DNA of 64,000 bases from Skeletonema tropicum (lineage: Eukaryota > Bacillariophyta > Thalassiosirophyceae > Thalassiosirales > Thalassiosiraceae), in contig CM074147.1 in assembly GCA_037178625.1 (NCBI GenBank), positions 620,001 to 684,000 on the forward strand, read 5' to 3'. The notes below the pieces were generated by a model. The model had not been told where the DNA came from and made no database searches. It saw only the letters and a list, made by a program, of their open reading frames with translations. Made by a program: the position numbers and the translations under genes. Below are positions 12,503 to 23,608 of this stretch, piece after piece. Positions within the stretch are counted from its first letter, which is position 1; every line of letters begins with the position of its first letter.

Positions 12503-15500
12503 TCAGGCCTGAGGATCTTCTACAACACAATCGCGGAAGGAATCTCTGTTCGCATTGTAAACGTTCATCACGTCCTTGTAGTGAATGTCGATAATAGATA
12601 CCATTTTTTCGAGATTTTCTTTCACACTCGCTCTCGCTCGTGCTTCGGTGTGAGTGAAAGATGACTGAAAGCTATCCGAAACACCATTAGCAACCATCCA
12701 CGTCTTCAATTCGTCCCGAGGTTTCTCGAACAGCACACTTATTAAGGTTGTCATGATGTTGCTACCTAGAATACCTTTTCGTAGGATACAATCGGGCACG
12801 TTGTGCACCGCTTCCTTTACGTTGTGCACCGCTTTCTCTTGGGCACCAAGTTTTTGAAACGCATTTAGACAAGCTGCTTTGGCTTCTTTCAAGACCTTGT
12901 CTCTCAACTGACCTCTGCCTCTCTTCTCACTATCAAACATTTCTTCGCTTAGTCCCAGCTTCACCTTGGCTTCTTCAAAATCATCAATGCCTCTGCTTAT
13001 TTGGTTGGACCAAAATTGTTCTGCTTTGCTTAGTACTTGTCTTTTTGATGTGATTGAATGATGGAAGAGTGTAAAAAAGCTACTTTGCACATAATCAAAT
13101 AACATCTCGTCATTACCATTGTGGTCCTTTGTCAATGAGGTCCAGGAGTGCGCAAGACTGTCGAACAGCAAAAGTGCATCTTCATGCTCCGCAACAAAGG
13201 TGTACACGTGTATGAAAACATAGGGAAATGTCATTTGGAGTCGCATCGTAAAACGATCAATCATCGAGGTTGGGTCACCGTGATATGAGTAAAAGTCCAA
13301 GCGATCACTGGGGGTGGAGTAAAGTTTCGTACCCACAGTATGCTTAAATTCCTTTGCATCAATCGTAAACATTGGTTTGGACCGAAGAATGGGTATGCAG
13401 GTTTCGATGGTGACATCCCCGACGACGCATTGCAACGACTGAAAGGACGCGTGATAAGAAATATTACAGCATGGGCATGTGTAACGCATTGTTGTGTCCT
13501 CAGTAAGATCGATCGTTTTGTTTCTCTTGTCCCCTTTGTTTTTCTTAGCTGGGCGACCATTACTCGAAGTCGTCGTAGCAACTTCGTTTTCCGAACTATC
13601 AAAAGATTTCGATCTCCGATTATTTTTCAGGTGTGCAATGTTGCTAACTGATGAACTCACAGCCTCAGCTTCGCTGAGATCTGATGGTACTGTAGCGAAG
13701 TTCTTCGTCGTCTGTTTTTGAATCATTTGTTTGATATGTTCATAAATGATTTCCATAACGTGACCGTCATGATATGCACGGGTATTCAAAGTTTCAGCCG
13801 AACGGGTAATGAAGCCAAGCATTCGATTGATTCTCGCAATGATATCAAGATTGTTGTCCAGTTCGATGTTGTTGAGTAATGTCGAACTGGGGGAGATCAA
13901 ACGAGTAAGTTCAACCATAAAAACGTGTAGTGGCTCATCATCATTGATAAGATCGTCGCAAACTATCTTCAACGCTTCTATCACATCATCCCACATGTCA
14001 TGCTTCTTCATCAATGACAAATTATCGACGCTTGACCATTGAATATAGCGAGCGTATAGGATGACATTCTTCTTCGTACATTCGTCAGAAGAAGGAACGG
14101 CAATTTCACCTAGACATAATGTATCACTGCATTGTTGGGAGTTTCCTTGGGCATTGTAGAATCTCAAGTGGAGTTGGTTTGAGGAAGTAAGGCTGGAGGG
14201 TGAGGGAGTGAGAATATCAAGTACATCACTTCTAACTTGGCCAACGGTGGCATTGGATGAGTATTGGCTCGAATGCAATTGATTGCTTTTTCCATCCTGG
14301 TCTGCGTATCTTACTGAAACCTCAACATCTGCAGAAAAGACTTCATTTCGAAGTTTATCCGAGCCACTATTATTGTTGACATCTTTTCCGAAAGCACTGC
14401 CACTCGACTCACCCTCATCTTCTACTTCGTCGTCTTCTTCATCATCTTTGTTGTTGTTGCTTTCATTGTTTCGTCCCGCCCCACCTCCTTGATCATCTTC
14501 GTTGGAAGCAGAAGCACTGCCTTTCGACTCATCCTCATCTTCTACTTCTTCGTTTGTTTCACCATCTTCGTTGTTGTTACTCCCATTGTTCGGTCCCCCT
14601 CCACCTCCTTCTTTATTTTTGTTGGCGAGGCATTTTTCCCTATCAATGTGAGACAAGTCAATCTGACGGTTTTCTTCCAAACAATTGAAAGCCATTGGAT
14701 ACGCTCTATGACCAAGTGCTTGCTCCTGCTCTTTTGGAGACAACTCAAGCAAGTCTTCACTGTCTTTGCTCGATTCTGCTGCATCGCTTGAGCGTTTGCT
14801 CCTTGATCTGCGAGGGGCGATTTCATTTACATTATCTTTGTCAGGATCGATTCGTTTGCTATGGAAGTAGGAGCATGGCAACAAAATATGAGATTTCCGA
14901 TACAGAACGACAGCATACAGAAAATGATACAAAGATCACTTACAAGGTGTCAATTTCGGCGCTTGTCATGAAGAGGTCCAGGCGAAGACGATCGTCTTTA
15001 GTGAGACCAATGTTGGCAGAGCTTGGGATGTGGGGAATGCCAAAACGGGCAAGATGCACACACATATCTTCCTTGTGCTCAAACGTTTTCGGCTCCTTCA
15101 ATGGATCGGCGACGTCAATCACATAAAACCCACCACTCCAAAACAATCCGAGCTTTTGAAGCATTGACCAAGCCCCCCTAAAATTCAGGTAACCCCCAAG
15201 ATCCGATGGATTGACAAACGCAGCATCTGCTAGCCCTCGGACATGGGCAAAACGAATCCAACGACTTATTGCTTCTGAATCTGCGTATTCAAGATATTCT
15301 TTGCATTTTGGAAGACCATATGCGCACAGATGTTTCCTAAGCTCCATTAGCGTGGAGAAGTACTGACGCCCTTCAATAGCACAAGAATCATTTCCTGGTT
15401 TGTTCTCGCTTCCGGGTAGACAATACATTCCTTTATGATACTTGAATCCGAAATGATCCATCAACAGCTTCCAAGCGTCTCCTGACGACATGACTTGAAA

Positions 15501-18500
15501 AGTGTTATCATCGCTCTCTGAAATCTGCGTTTCTTCTGTGTTGTCACTTTCAGAGCTTGAGCTTTCTTCAGCGGTGTCAGGTGTAGAGTGTTGATTTGAA
15601 GGATAAGTTAACTTCTTCTGCGCTGATTGCTCTCCCAAATTTGCTTCTGCTTCACTGAAAGACGGAGAGTTAGGGCCGAAACCGTCTTCCCCTCCACTGA
15701 AACGACTTTCATCATCGACTTCCTCATTCCCATTTGAATTCATTAAAATTTTGATCTTCTTCCCCTTGCTCTCACTATCAAGCTTCTTTCTGGCAATTGA
15801 CGTTTTATCTGCTATTTTCTTTTGAGACTTGGAATTCTTCTTTTTCTCCTTCTTCTTCGGTACGACCAGCTCAGCAGTCGCCGCTACAGCGGCAGTGCGC
15901 TTTCTACCCCTCCTCTGATCTTCGTTATTTCTTGCTGGTGTCGCTACCTCTCCTCTAAAACCAAGATATTTCTTGGCATACCTCGATTGTGCTCCCAAAT
16001 TTGCTTCTGCCTCACTCAAAGACGGAGAGTTAGGGCCGAAACCGCCTTCCCCTCCACTGAAACGACTTTCATCATCGACTTCCTCGTTCAAATGAGATAT
16101 GCTGTTTTGATTGCTATTTGCCAGAGATTCCTCTTTTCGTTTCACCATTCCTTGAGCCAGTGTACTCACAGGAGCATCGACACCTGCAGGTTTGCCGAAT
16201 GCTTCAAATGGGCTGGCCTTTTGACTCTCAAGTGTTGATACGGCGGCACTGAACCCAACAGCCGCTGAAGGTTTAGATATTTTTTCATTCGTTGGATTGT
16301 TCGTTTGTGCTGCTCCAGAACCTAAGGTAGCTATTAATCCGAAGCCGCTGGATCCAAAAAGCGGAGCAGCTGATCCTGACCCGAATACTGGCATGGAAGC
16401 CGAAGGTTGCACCTTCACAGAAGTCAACAATTCCGTGGATGTATCGTGAGCGGAAGAAGACCCAAACCCAAAGGAGGTTGCAGTTGACCCAAACACTGTG
16501 CCACCGGCCGTTGGTGCTGAACCGACTGCATTTGACGGTGCAGTACTTGGATTCGCGTTGGATGCACAACCTGTGAGGGAGAATGATGAAGTGGCGGCAT
16601 TTAAGGTGAAAGCAGTGCCAGAAACTTGTCGCGTCGATTCCGCTTCGATCCGTTCGTGTCCTGTTTGTGGCTGTGGTTCATGGTCCAATTCTTCCATACG
16701 CGTCATGGCAGTTTTGAAGGCATGTTGAAACTCGGAAGATGCGCAATACCCCCCAGCACTCTCCATTTCAACCACAGAATCAAAGAAGTCAAATATCACG
16801 CCGTCTTCAATCAGTTCACCATCGTCATTTTTCGCCAATGGTATAAGAGAATTGGCAGATAGATTGCCCTTTCCCAACAAATAAGCAAATCCAGACTCAG
16901 CCAATGTCATACCTGCATTCCTCACCGCCTTGCGTGCTGCCAATGTAAACCTGCCCTTTACCCTTGAAATAGCATTTGGATTGATATCCTTCATATTGAG
17001 TTGGTCCATGAGCTCATCGTAACTGTTAAATTTCAGAGCAGGCCATAGTTCATTCGCAGAGACAAATACACCAGGTCTTAAACACGTAGATTGGAGATTG
17101 GTTGAAATTTTGACAAGACAGAGACGATCGCAGAATTGCAATGGAGCAATCATCGTGTCAATGTCGACTCCTAAATTTGGATGCGCAAAGCTTCCTGCAT
17201 GAAGAAGGGGGGCACTACTCGAATGTCCAACAACTCCATTTAAGGCCCGGAGAGATTCGGTATCCTCCGGTTTCTTTGGTTTGGCGGCTTGTTTCATTCC
17301 AACGTTTGAGATCTTATCACCTTGTTTCTTTCTCTTGTTACAGGCCACTTTCTTTCCAACCATTGAGATTTTCTTTGTTTGTTTATTTCCAACTTCAGAA
17401 TTCTCATCCACATACTTCAAACCTTTCCTCCTTTTCTCCCTCCTCGTCGCTACAATCGGCTCAGCAACCGTTGTAACAGTTGCAGAACGTTTTCTACCGT
17501 TCCTTTGATTGTCGATGTCGTTGCTAGGTACCGCTCCTCTAAAACCAAGATGTTGCTGTGCATACCTCATCGCTGACTCTTTGAGAAAGTAATCCCTCCC
17601 CTCCTTTCCTTTCTTAATGATCTCTGATTTACTTAGATGTGCAAACTTTGGATGTACGTAATACCAATCAACAAGCCCGTCTCCAGTTATCCAACCCCAA
17701 CCTTGCTTTTTCATGTGGTTCCACATGTCCCCCCAATTCATGAAGCCAAATTCTGTATCTGGATCGGGGGTTTTCTACTGCTTTCGCCTCCTCGCCAGAA
17801 CACTGAGGTGATGTTTTGATACATATTGCGATTCTTCTTTCGTGTAGAAGTACTGTTACGAGACCCACTTGCAGCTCCCATCTCCTTTGTTGCCCCGGTC
17901 TGCTCCTCTCCCACTGCGGTAACCTCAATATTAGCTGCGGAATTTGCAAGTTGTTTGGTACCAAGTGAAGTGCTAGCAGTTGATAGAAGCATTCTGCCTG
18001 GAATTGACAAAACTTTTCTCCCTTTCCAACCAAGAAACTCCTTTGCAAAATTTTGCACCTCTTCCTCTGATTCGAAGTAATCCCTTCCTTTCCTGAGGCG
18101 AAGCACATCAGCTTTCGACATGCCAGCGCAACGAGAGTGAATATAGTAAAAATTCACTGTCGAGTTACCGGTCACATATCCCCACCCTTCTGACCTCAAA
18201 TATTTCCAGAGTTCTGACCATGGCAGGTGTCTTTGGCTGGTAGACAATGAAGATTCGTTCCCTTTCTCAACGCGCTTTCGGCCCCTCCTCTGATCGTCGT
18301 TGCTACTTCTAGCTGGTGTCGCTACCTCTCCTCTAAAACCAAGGAATTCCTTGGCATGCCACATCACTGACTCCTTGTTGACAAAGTAATCCTCTCCCTC
18401 CTTTCCTTCCTTCATTATCTCTGATTTACTTCGATGTGCAAAATCAGGATGGACGTAATACCAATCAACAAGTCCATCTCCAGTTATCTCTTTCCAACCT

Positions 18501-19623
18501 TGATCTTTCATACTCTTCCACATCTCCGCCCAATCCATCAAAGCATCAGCAACTGAAGTAGCACGTTTGCCCTGTGGACTCTTCTTTTCAGCCGAATTGA
18601 CTTCTTCATCGTCGTCATCTAATGCATTTTCCTTGCTAGTAAACTCCACAGTTTCAACAGGGATGTCTTGCTTCTTCCTTGTAGACGTCCTCTTGGAAGT
18701 TTCCTTCCTAACAACTTCTTCATCTTGCTCTTCTGCCACCAATGTCTTCTTTGCCGAGTTCACAGTGGTCACATTTTCCGGCATGACATCTTGTCCACCA
18801 CTTCCCTCTTCGATGTGAATTTTTTCATCTTGTCTCCTTGCTCCACGGGAAGTCAAACGAATAGGCGACTGGTGGTCATTAGGAAGGGGTGTGTACAATA
18901 ATTCACGCAAACTCGGAGGAAGGGAAAATGAACTAACATAATCTAATTTGATATAGCCTGCGAGATTGAGCTCGATGCCAATTTCTTTAGAGCATTTGGC
19001 AACAGAGGCTAAAGAGAGAAGGTTGTTAGTAGGAAGAAAGAAAATAAGTAGACAGAGTTGAACTGATTTTGCAAATCTTACCTGCAAGGTTGAACCCACT
19101 ATCTTCATCTGTCTTCTCGGGGTCAGCAAGGCATCTTCCCAACAGATTGAGAACTTTCTCAAATCTTTTAATGTTAGGAAAGGGCGAGGTCGAAGAGAAC
19201 TGCGCCGTAACTGGACGCTGCATCGGATACAATTTGTTGAACCACTCCTTGATCTCACGAAGAGAAAGACCCCTGTAAATGATATAGAATGCAGCAACCA
19301 CACAAGGGGATCGAGATCTCCCGTTCTTGCAAAATACAACTGCTTTGTTTCCTTTCTCTAGAGCAGAAGCAATTAAGCTAGCGTATTGAACAAATGCCTC
19401 AGCGTCACGACTTACATCTTTTCCCGTGTCGTCATACTTGATTGCTTTGCCCCACCTCTTGTAAACGCTATGTGGCTGCAACAAATCGATGAGCTCGCAT
19501 TTGTCGCTGTTGCCGCCACGGATCTCACCTACAGCCAATCTTGAGCAGGTTATGATAAACCAGGCGCGTGATGGGGTCAACCACAGAGACTTGAGCAGTA
19601 TCATCTACCTGACAACTCGGCAT
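12503..19623 (-). CDS. Giant DSP-like / Trp-Tyr module / FG-repeat fusion protein
   Basis: Exons are 19623-19082, 19008-14944 and 14858-12503. Both GT-AG introns (73 and 85 bp) preserve phase, giving about 2,320 aa. Exon 1 encodes a dual-specificity-phosphatase-like domain with VVFCKNGRSRS, a C-x5-R signature whose usual preceding His is Phe. Next come three modules of about 75 aa built on W..(M/L)W....GW..(T)G....(D)(W/F)YY.H.......K..DYF......A...LG, near 18530, 18230 and 17740. An FG-rich stretch follows (16560-16190; seven FG such as PLFGSSGFG and VFGSTATSFGFG). Further on are acidic Asn/Ser/Glu linkers, a Cys cluster TCPCC and a helical C-terminus. One surplus base breaks the frame near 19535. 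At about 17775 a second mismatch is either an indel or an alternative intron (17914-17775). The fusion rests on splicing and could prove to be two or three genes. Confidence 0.6.
15640..16095 (-). repeat. Near-identical ~105-bp direct repeat inside the giant gene
   Basis: Two in-frame copies, at about 15625-15732 and 15985-16092, encode almost the same 30-residue acidic block (EEVDDESRFSGGE.GFGPNSP followed by SEAEANLG). They differ by only a few bases over roughly 105. This indicates a recent internal duplication. The intervening sequence contains a copy of another motif (GFRGEVATPAR...DQRRGRKR) that also recurs near 18280-18340. Confidence 0.8.
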
Positions 19624-20342
19624 GGTGATGTATTTGTTGTATTATTGTTTGTGTGCTGGTTTGAAAAACAATGCTGCAGGAAAATTTGCCCAACGGCTGA
19701 GCGGATATACCATGTTCTACAACAGAGGACTTTCTGAATCAATTTGTTCGTCGCGTCCCCGCTTGAAAGGCATGGTGCAGCCACGTTCCCGGGAAAGATA
19801 TTTGGTAGATCCATTCCATTTCTTCCAAACAAAGCTCTAATTAGCCCAGGCCACGTTCCCGGCAATCTATATAACGTCGAGAATGCCCCCTCGCGTCAGG
19901 AAGTGGTGGAAGTGCAAGGCTTTGGAATTACACGCAGGCTGTTGACGAATTATGCTGCAAATTTATCATGCGCCAGAGTTATTTCTTCTCCAAACCCGCC
20001 ATCACTAATGCCTCCACTATTCTTCTAGCAATTGGGCTCCGAGGGCCTCACCAGTGCACAAAGAATGAACAGGGCGGCATGAGATCATGAATTACAGATA
20101 GCTCAAATATCGGCAGGTGAATAACTGCAACAACTCCTATTGGACAGAATTGTAAGCCACTCCCGTTAATTCTGTACTTCATGCTCACCAATACTTGCTC
20201 CCTTAATCACAGTAATGTAACATGATATAAATCGTCTACCGCATAGTGAACTGACCCGAAAACACAACAAGGACAATCGAGCTGCACGAAAGCTTCTTCT
20301 ACACAACCTTAATACTCGAACTATTGTTATGTAGTTGTAACT
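19624..20342. promoter_or_regulatory. Upstream region of the phosphatase-fusion gene
   Basis: About 720 bp between the start of the large minus-strand gene and the 3' end of the SGNH/TBL-like gene. It holds two identical 12-mers, CCACGTTCCCGG, at 19781-19792 and 19851-19862, 70 bp apart and 160-240 bp upstream of the start codon. These could be a paired transcription-factor site, though no function is shown. An ORF spanning 19605-19865 has no protein-like features. The region 20030-20340 shows nothing else. Confidence 0.35.
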
Positions 20343-21806
20343 TCAATTCTTGAACATCTCATCGCCCACCACAGCGAGGGACATGAACTGGTCATTGCAT
20401 CTTCGCTCACACACTTTAACGCCTTCGTGAGTGGGCGGCCTCGCCACGTTGTAAACACAGCCGAGTAAACAGGCAATGCTTGCGGTGAACCGAGCCCCAA
20501 AAGTTTCTACGCACCAGTGCATACCATCAGACGAGATTTTTACTCCAGGACATGTTTCAAACTCATTTGATGGGAGACGTGAACACACTTGTACATGTGA
20601 TGGTATCCACTTTGAAGTTGATATTGGAGGACGCTGCAAGAAGACATCAGCCAAATCTACCTCCCAACCTTCTTGTGAATAATCTACGTCTCTTTGCGGG
20701 CTAATGAGATTTAGATTCTTCGCGTTCTCCGTGAGTACTTGATTCGTGAGATTCCCAAACTCTTGAACAAGCACATACTGGATATCTCCCTCCTCGGATT
20801 CGGTAATGTTTCGTGCTACTTCTCTAATCAAACTATTGATTTGCGCAACTTGTTTCCAATCACTCTGACTTTTCACATTATTAAACATTGGCACAGTAGC
20901 AATGATTATCGTTGTTGCCCCAAGTGTACGATGGGTTGTTTCGATTGTCTCGATGATCCGATTGACATTGCTCAGATAAGAAACCCCCAACCAGCCATGT
21001 GGTAGGCGTAAAACGGCAGCATCAAATCTATTCACCACACTAACATTGCCTGTCTTCAAACTAGCAAGTTTCGCATTGTGCCAAAACTCGGCCATAATCT
21101 CGCTATTAGGCATGTATTCTGTAGCACTTGGCATGACCAATTGGGTAGAGTTGTATTCATGATTTAGAAAAGCAAGTGCCTGCCCTTCATTCCAGTACTT
21201 GCAATGTGCTGGATATCGATTCTGTTCTTTCACTAAGAAATTTATTATCCTCCAAAATGCAGTTACTCCACCACCTCTTACTGGAGCAGATATTGTCATA
21301 TCAAATATTCTGGAACAATGCCTCAAACTTGTCGCACGTACACTGTCTTCTTGTCCCACATCTAAAGCAGCAGAGTCGAATGCCTGTGCGAATTGACCTG
21401 TAATAGAGTCACCAACGAATATTATCTTGAGATCAGTTTGAATCGATGCAATGAAATTGAAATATTTCTGCAGTGCCGACGGTAAGTTTTGCTTTCCTGT
21501 TTCGTCTCCGCATAATAAATGATCGTAATCAGTAATTCTGGTGTAGAAGGAATCTGCTGTCGATGCCGCTGCCGTGATGTTGCGTAGAGTTAATGTTATT
21601 CTCTCTGGGGGCGAGAATAAATTAGTACTCCTATGTTGATCCACGTGACTGTGATGTTTAATAATATAACAGAAATTTTGTTTAGTTAAGACATTACGGC
21701 GGCACCAAATGACTACAGATGCAATATAACTGAGCGCAACCACAGATCGGCGGCGGCGATGACCGTATGCCTTGCCTGCCGTGCTTGTGTCGACCCCCCC
21801 CCCCAT
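20343..21806 (-). CDS. SGNH/TBL-like (PC-esterase) membrane protein
   Basis: A single 487-residue frame with an N-terminal hydrophobic segment after a basic stretch (RRRRSVVALSYIASVVIW, about residues 17-34), suggesting a type II Golgi/ER anchor. The catalytic part resembles SGNH/PC-esterase proteins (TBL and CAS1 groups), which O-acetylate or deacetylate glycans. It has the GDS nucleophile block (IIFVGDSITGQF) and a C-terminal D-x-x-H block (SSDGMHWC). Several N-x-S/T sites fit a lumenal domain. The start lies in an 11-G run (ATG plus G tract, 21796-21806), so the first few codons depend on its true length. No introns seen. The acceptor substrate is unknown; the family call is moderate. Confidence 0.7.
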   Translation of the reverse strand: MGGGVDTSTAGKAYGHRRRRSVVALSYIASVVIWCRRNVLTKQNFCYIIKHHSHVDQHRSTNLFSPPERITLTLRNITAAASTADSFYTRITDYDHLLCGDETGKQNLPSALQKYFNFIASIQTDLKIIFVGDSITGQFAQAFDSAALDVGQEDSVRATSLRHCSRIFDMTISAPVRGGGVTAFWRIINFLVKEQNRYPAHCKYWNEGQALAFLNHEYNSTQLVMPSATEYMPNSEIMAEFWHNAKLASLKTGNVSVVNRFDAAVLRLPHGWLGVSYLSNVNRIIETIETTHRTLGATTIIIATVPMFNNVKSQSDWKQVAQINSLIREVARNITESEEGDIQYVLVQEFGNLTNQVLTENAKNLNLISPQRDVDYSQEGWEVDLADVFLQRPPISTSKWIPSHVQVCSRLPSNEFETCPGVKISSDGMHWCVETFGARFTASIACLLGCVYNVARPPTHEGVKVCERRCNDQFMSLAVVGDEMFKN

Positions 21807-21929
21807 TCTCGCGGCGCAGCAAAGGCCAAGCTAATGCTATGATTGCAAAACGTTGCAGATGAGATGTTGTATTGCAAAAATCCGTCGCTACTTTTAGCCC
21901 TCGTCGTAAGTGCAAGTAGATAGGGGTGG

Positions 21930-22130
21930 CCCGTGGCCCGTAGGGGTGGCCGTGATTTTTGAACGTGATTGAATACTTACGCTAGCGTGCAGTCACATTA
22001 AGTCACATTCAATCACTTAAGCTTCACGAGTCACATTCAGTCACACACACGCTAAGTCACGCGCGCGCCTATTCAATCACGCCTACCTCTCGCTTTGACT
22101 TTCGCAATCGTCCAAACTTGATTGCCGGCC
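21930..22130. repeat. GTCAC-rich degenerate repeat
   Basis: Upstream of the SGNH gene, short AGTCAC/AATCAC words recur many times within about 120 bp (for example AGTCACATTAAGTCACATTC and CACGAGTCACATTCAGTCAC). They are interspersed with CACACAC and CGCGCGCG tracts. It looks like a degenerate satellite or a cluster of short protein-binding words. No coding potential. Confidence 0.5.
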
Positions 22131-22144
22131 TCGTAGCTCGTAGC

Positions 22145-22410
22145 TGACATGAGAGGTCCTGTGTGAGCTGGCCAGCAGCACCACATTCTACCAAATCGTA
22201 TCCATCTTCGTTAATTTGCGCATGAGCAGCCTCTAGTGGCCCATTATAGTCAGTGGCGATAGAATGAGCTGCTTAGAAGGCTGGCGTGCGTAGAAGCGAT
22301 GCTGCAGTCTCGTATGTAGCGATCTGAGAGGTCCAGTGTGGGCCGGCCAGCAGCACCACATTCTACCAAATCGTATCTGTCGTCGTCAATATGCGCATGA
22401 GCCGCTTTTA
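22145..22410 (+). repeat. Imperfect ~85-bp direct repeat
   Basis: Two related units lie at about 22150-22235 and 22326-22412. They share GAGAGGTCC.GTGTG..C, then GGCCAGCAGCACCACATTCT and ACCAAATCGTATC, then a diverged tail ending in ATGCGCATGAGC or GCGCATGAGC. The units are spaced about 177 bp apart. There is no associated ORF. This is probably a fragment of a dispersed repeat duplicated in tandem. The rest of 22236-22581 shows nothing recognisable. Confidence 0.7.
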
Positions 22411-22581
22411 CCATACAAGCTTATTAGCACTGCTCAGACGCATTTGTTTCAGTATCAAGCTATGCAACTGCAGATTAGGTTTAAGTAACTAACATTTTCA
22501 GTCTCATTTCTTCTTCTACAAGCCAAAAATGATTTATATGCAACTTCAATGCAACCAGATCTCAACAACTTTTGCTCTAGA

Positions 22582-23608
22582 TTATGCTTCTTCGCCTCTA
22601 TTACGATTGGATACAATCGATAAATAAATAGTCCAGACAAAGCTGCAGAAGTTAACAAACAATGGAATCCACTGCACCGGAATCACTTTGTAACTAATAA
22701 AGTCCACAAAGGGCCAGAAGCCCAAGCCACTCGCCCACACTGCTGGCAGATCATTTTTCACCTTTTGAAGCCATGCACCAACGCTGAAGGATCGAGATTG
22801 AATCATTCCCGCGCCAAAGAAAACAGACGTGAATGCTGGTCCGAAAATGAGTTGCCCCTAATGCTGCCTTTTGCAATGTCGAGAATAATGAAGTTGAAGG
22901 CAACATTTTGAATATCATCGAATACCATGCATTGGCAGCAGGTCCAAAGACCAATAGTCCCACGAGGAAATTAGTCAGCATGCGAGACCAAACTAAAGGC
23001 GCTTTCTCTTCGTCTCTACCGTCACGTTCGATCAATTGAGCACAATAATCTGACGCCATGAAAATAATACCAGCAGTAAGCGATTTTGTCAAGATAGGAC
23101 GGGCGGATAATTGGTTTGTGTAGAAGGTGGCAAATGTTGCAACGAAGGAGGAAATGGGTGATAATGCCGCAGATATTGCCATCCGATCCGATTTTGATTT
23201 GAGAGATGTTGCCTTGTCCGTCATTTCTATAGATGCAGAAGGTGATTCTTCGTCAATGGTATCACTATTTGTTCCATAAACTCGTTTCATGTTGATGTCT
23301 TCATCAAGGCTTTCTGATGACTCGACCACGTCGGAGTCGCTCTGATCACCACCCCGGAGTAACGCAAGTTCAGAAAGACATAAAACCGATCGGGGTGATT
23401 CTTCCATAATTCGAGGTGCGGTGAACACACCACCGCTCCTTCCGGTGTAGCGGACGCTCGTGACACGTGATGGGTGCTGCTTATTGATGGCTAAACTTGA
23501 TGGAGTCGAGCAACTAAAGGCGCCGGCCGAAACAGGAGACAGAGAGATGAATAGCAAGAGGAGGGCGGCAGCTGGGGAAGTGGAGGCTACCTTGGAGAAA
23601 GCTGCCAT
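22582..23608 (-). CDS. Mpv17/PMP22 family membrane protein
   Basis: Mpv17/PMP22 proteins are four-helix inner-membrane or peroxisomal channels. The C-terminal 180 residues match the family: P.LTKSLTAGIIFMASDYCAQ, then FGPAANAWYSMIF, QLIFGPAF, and WPFVDFISYKVIPVQWIPLF with the family WP..(N/D)F...P...R pattern. The ATG at 23608 starts a hydrophobic signal-like segment (AAALLLLFISLSPVSAGAFS). That fits a bipartite secretory/plastid presequence, followed by a roughly 110-residue acidic linker. An upstream ATG at 23773 is possible but would bury this signal. One surplus base in the CCCC run at 22855-22858 (+ strand) breaks the frame between the third and fourth conserved blocks. When it is bridged, about 341 aa result. 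Confidence 0.85.
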
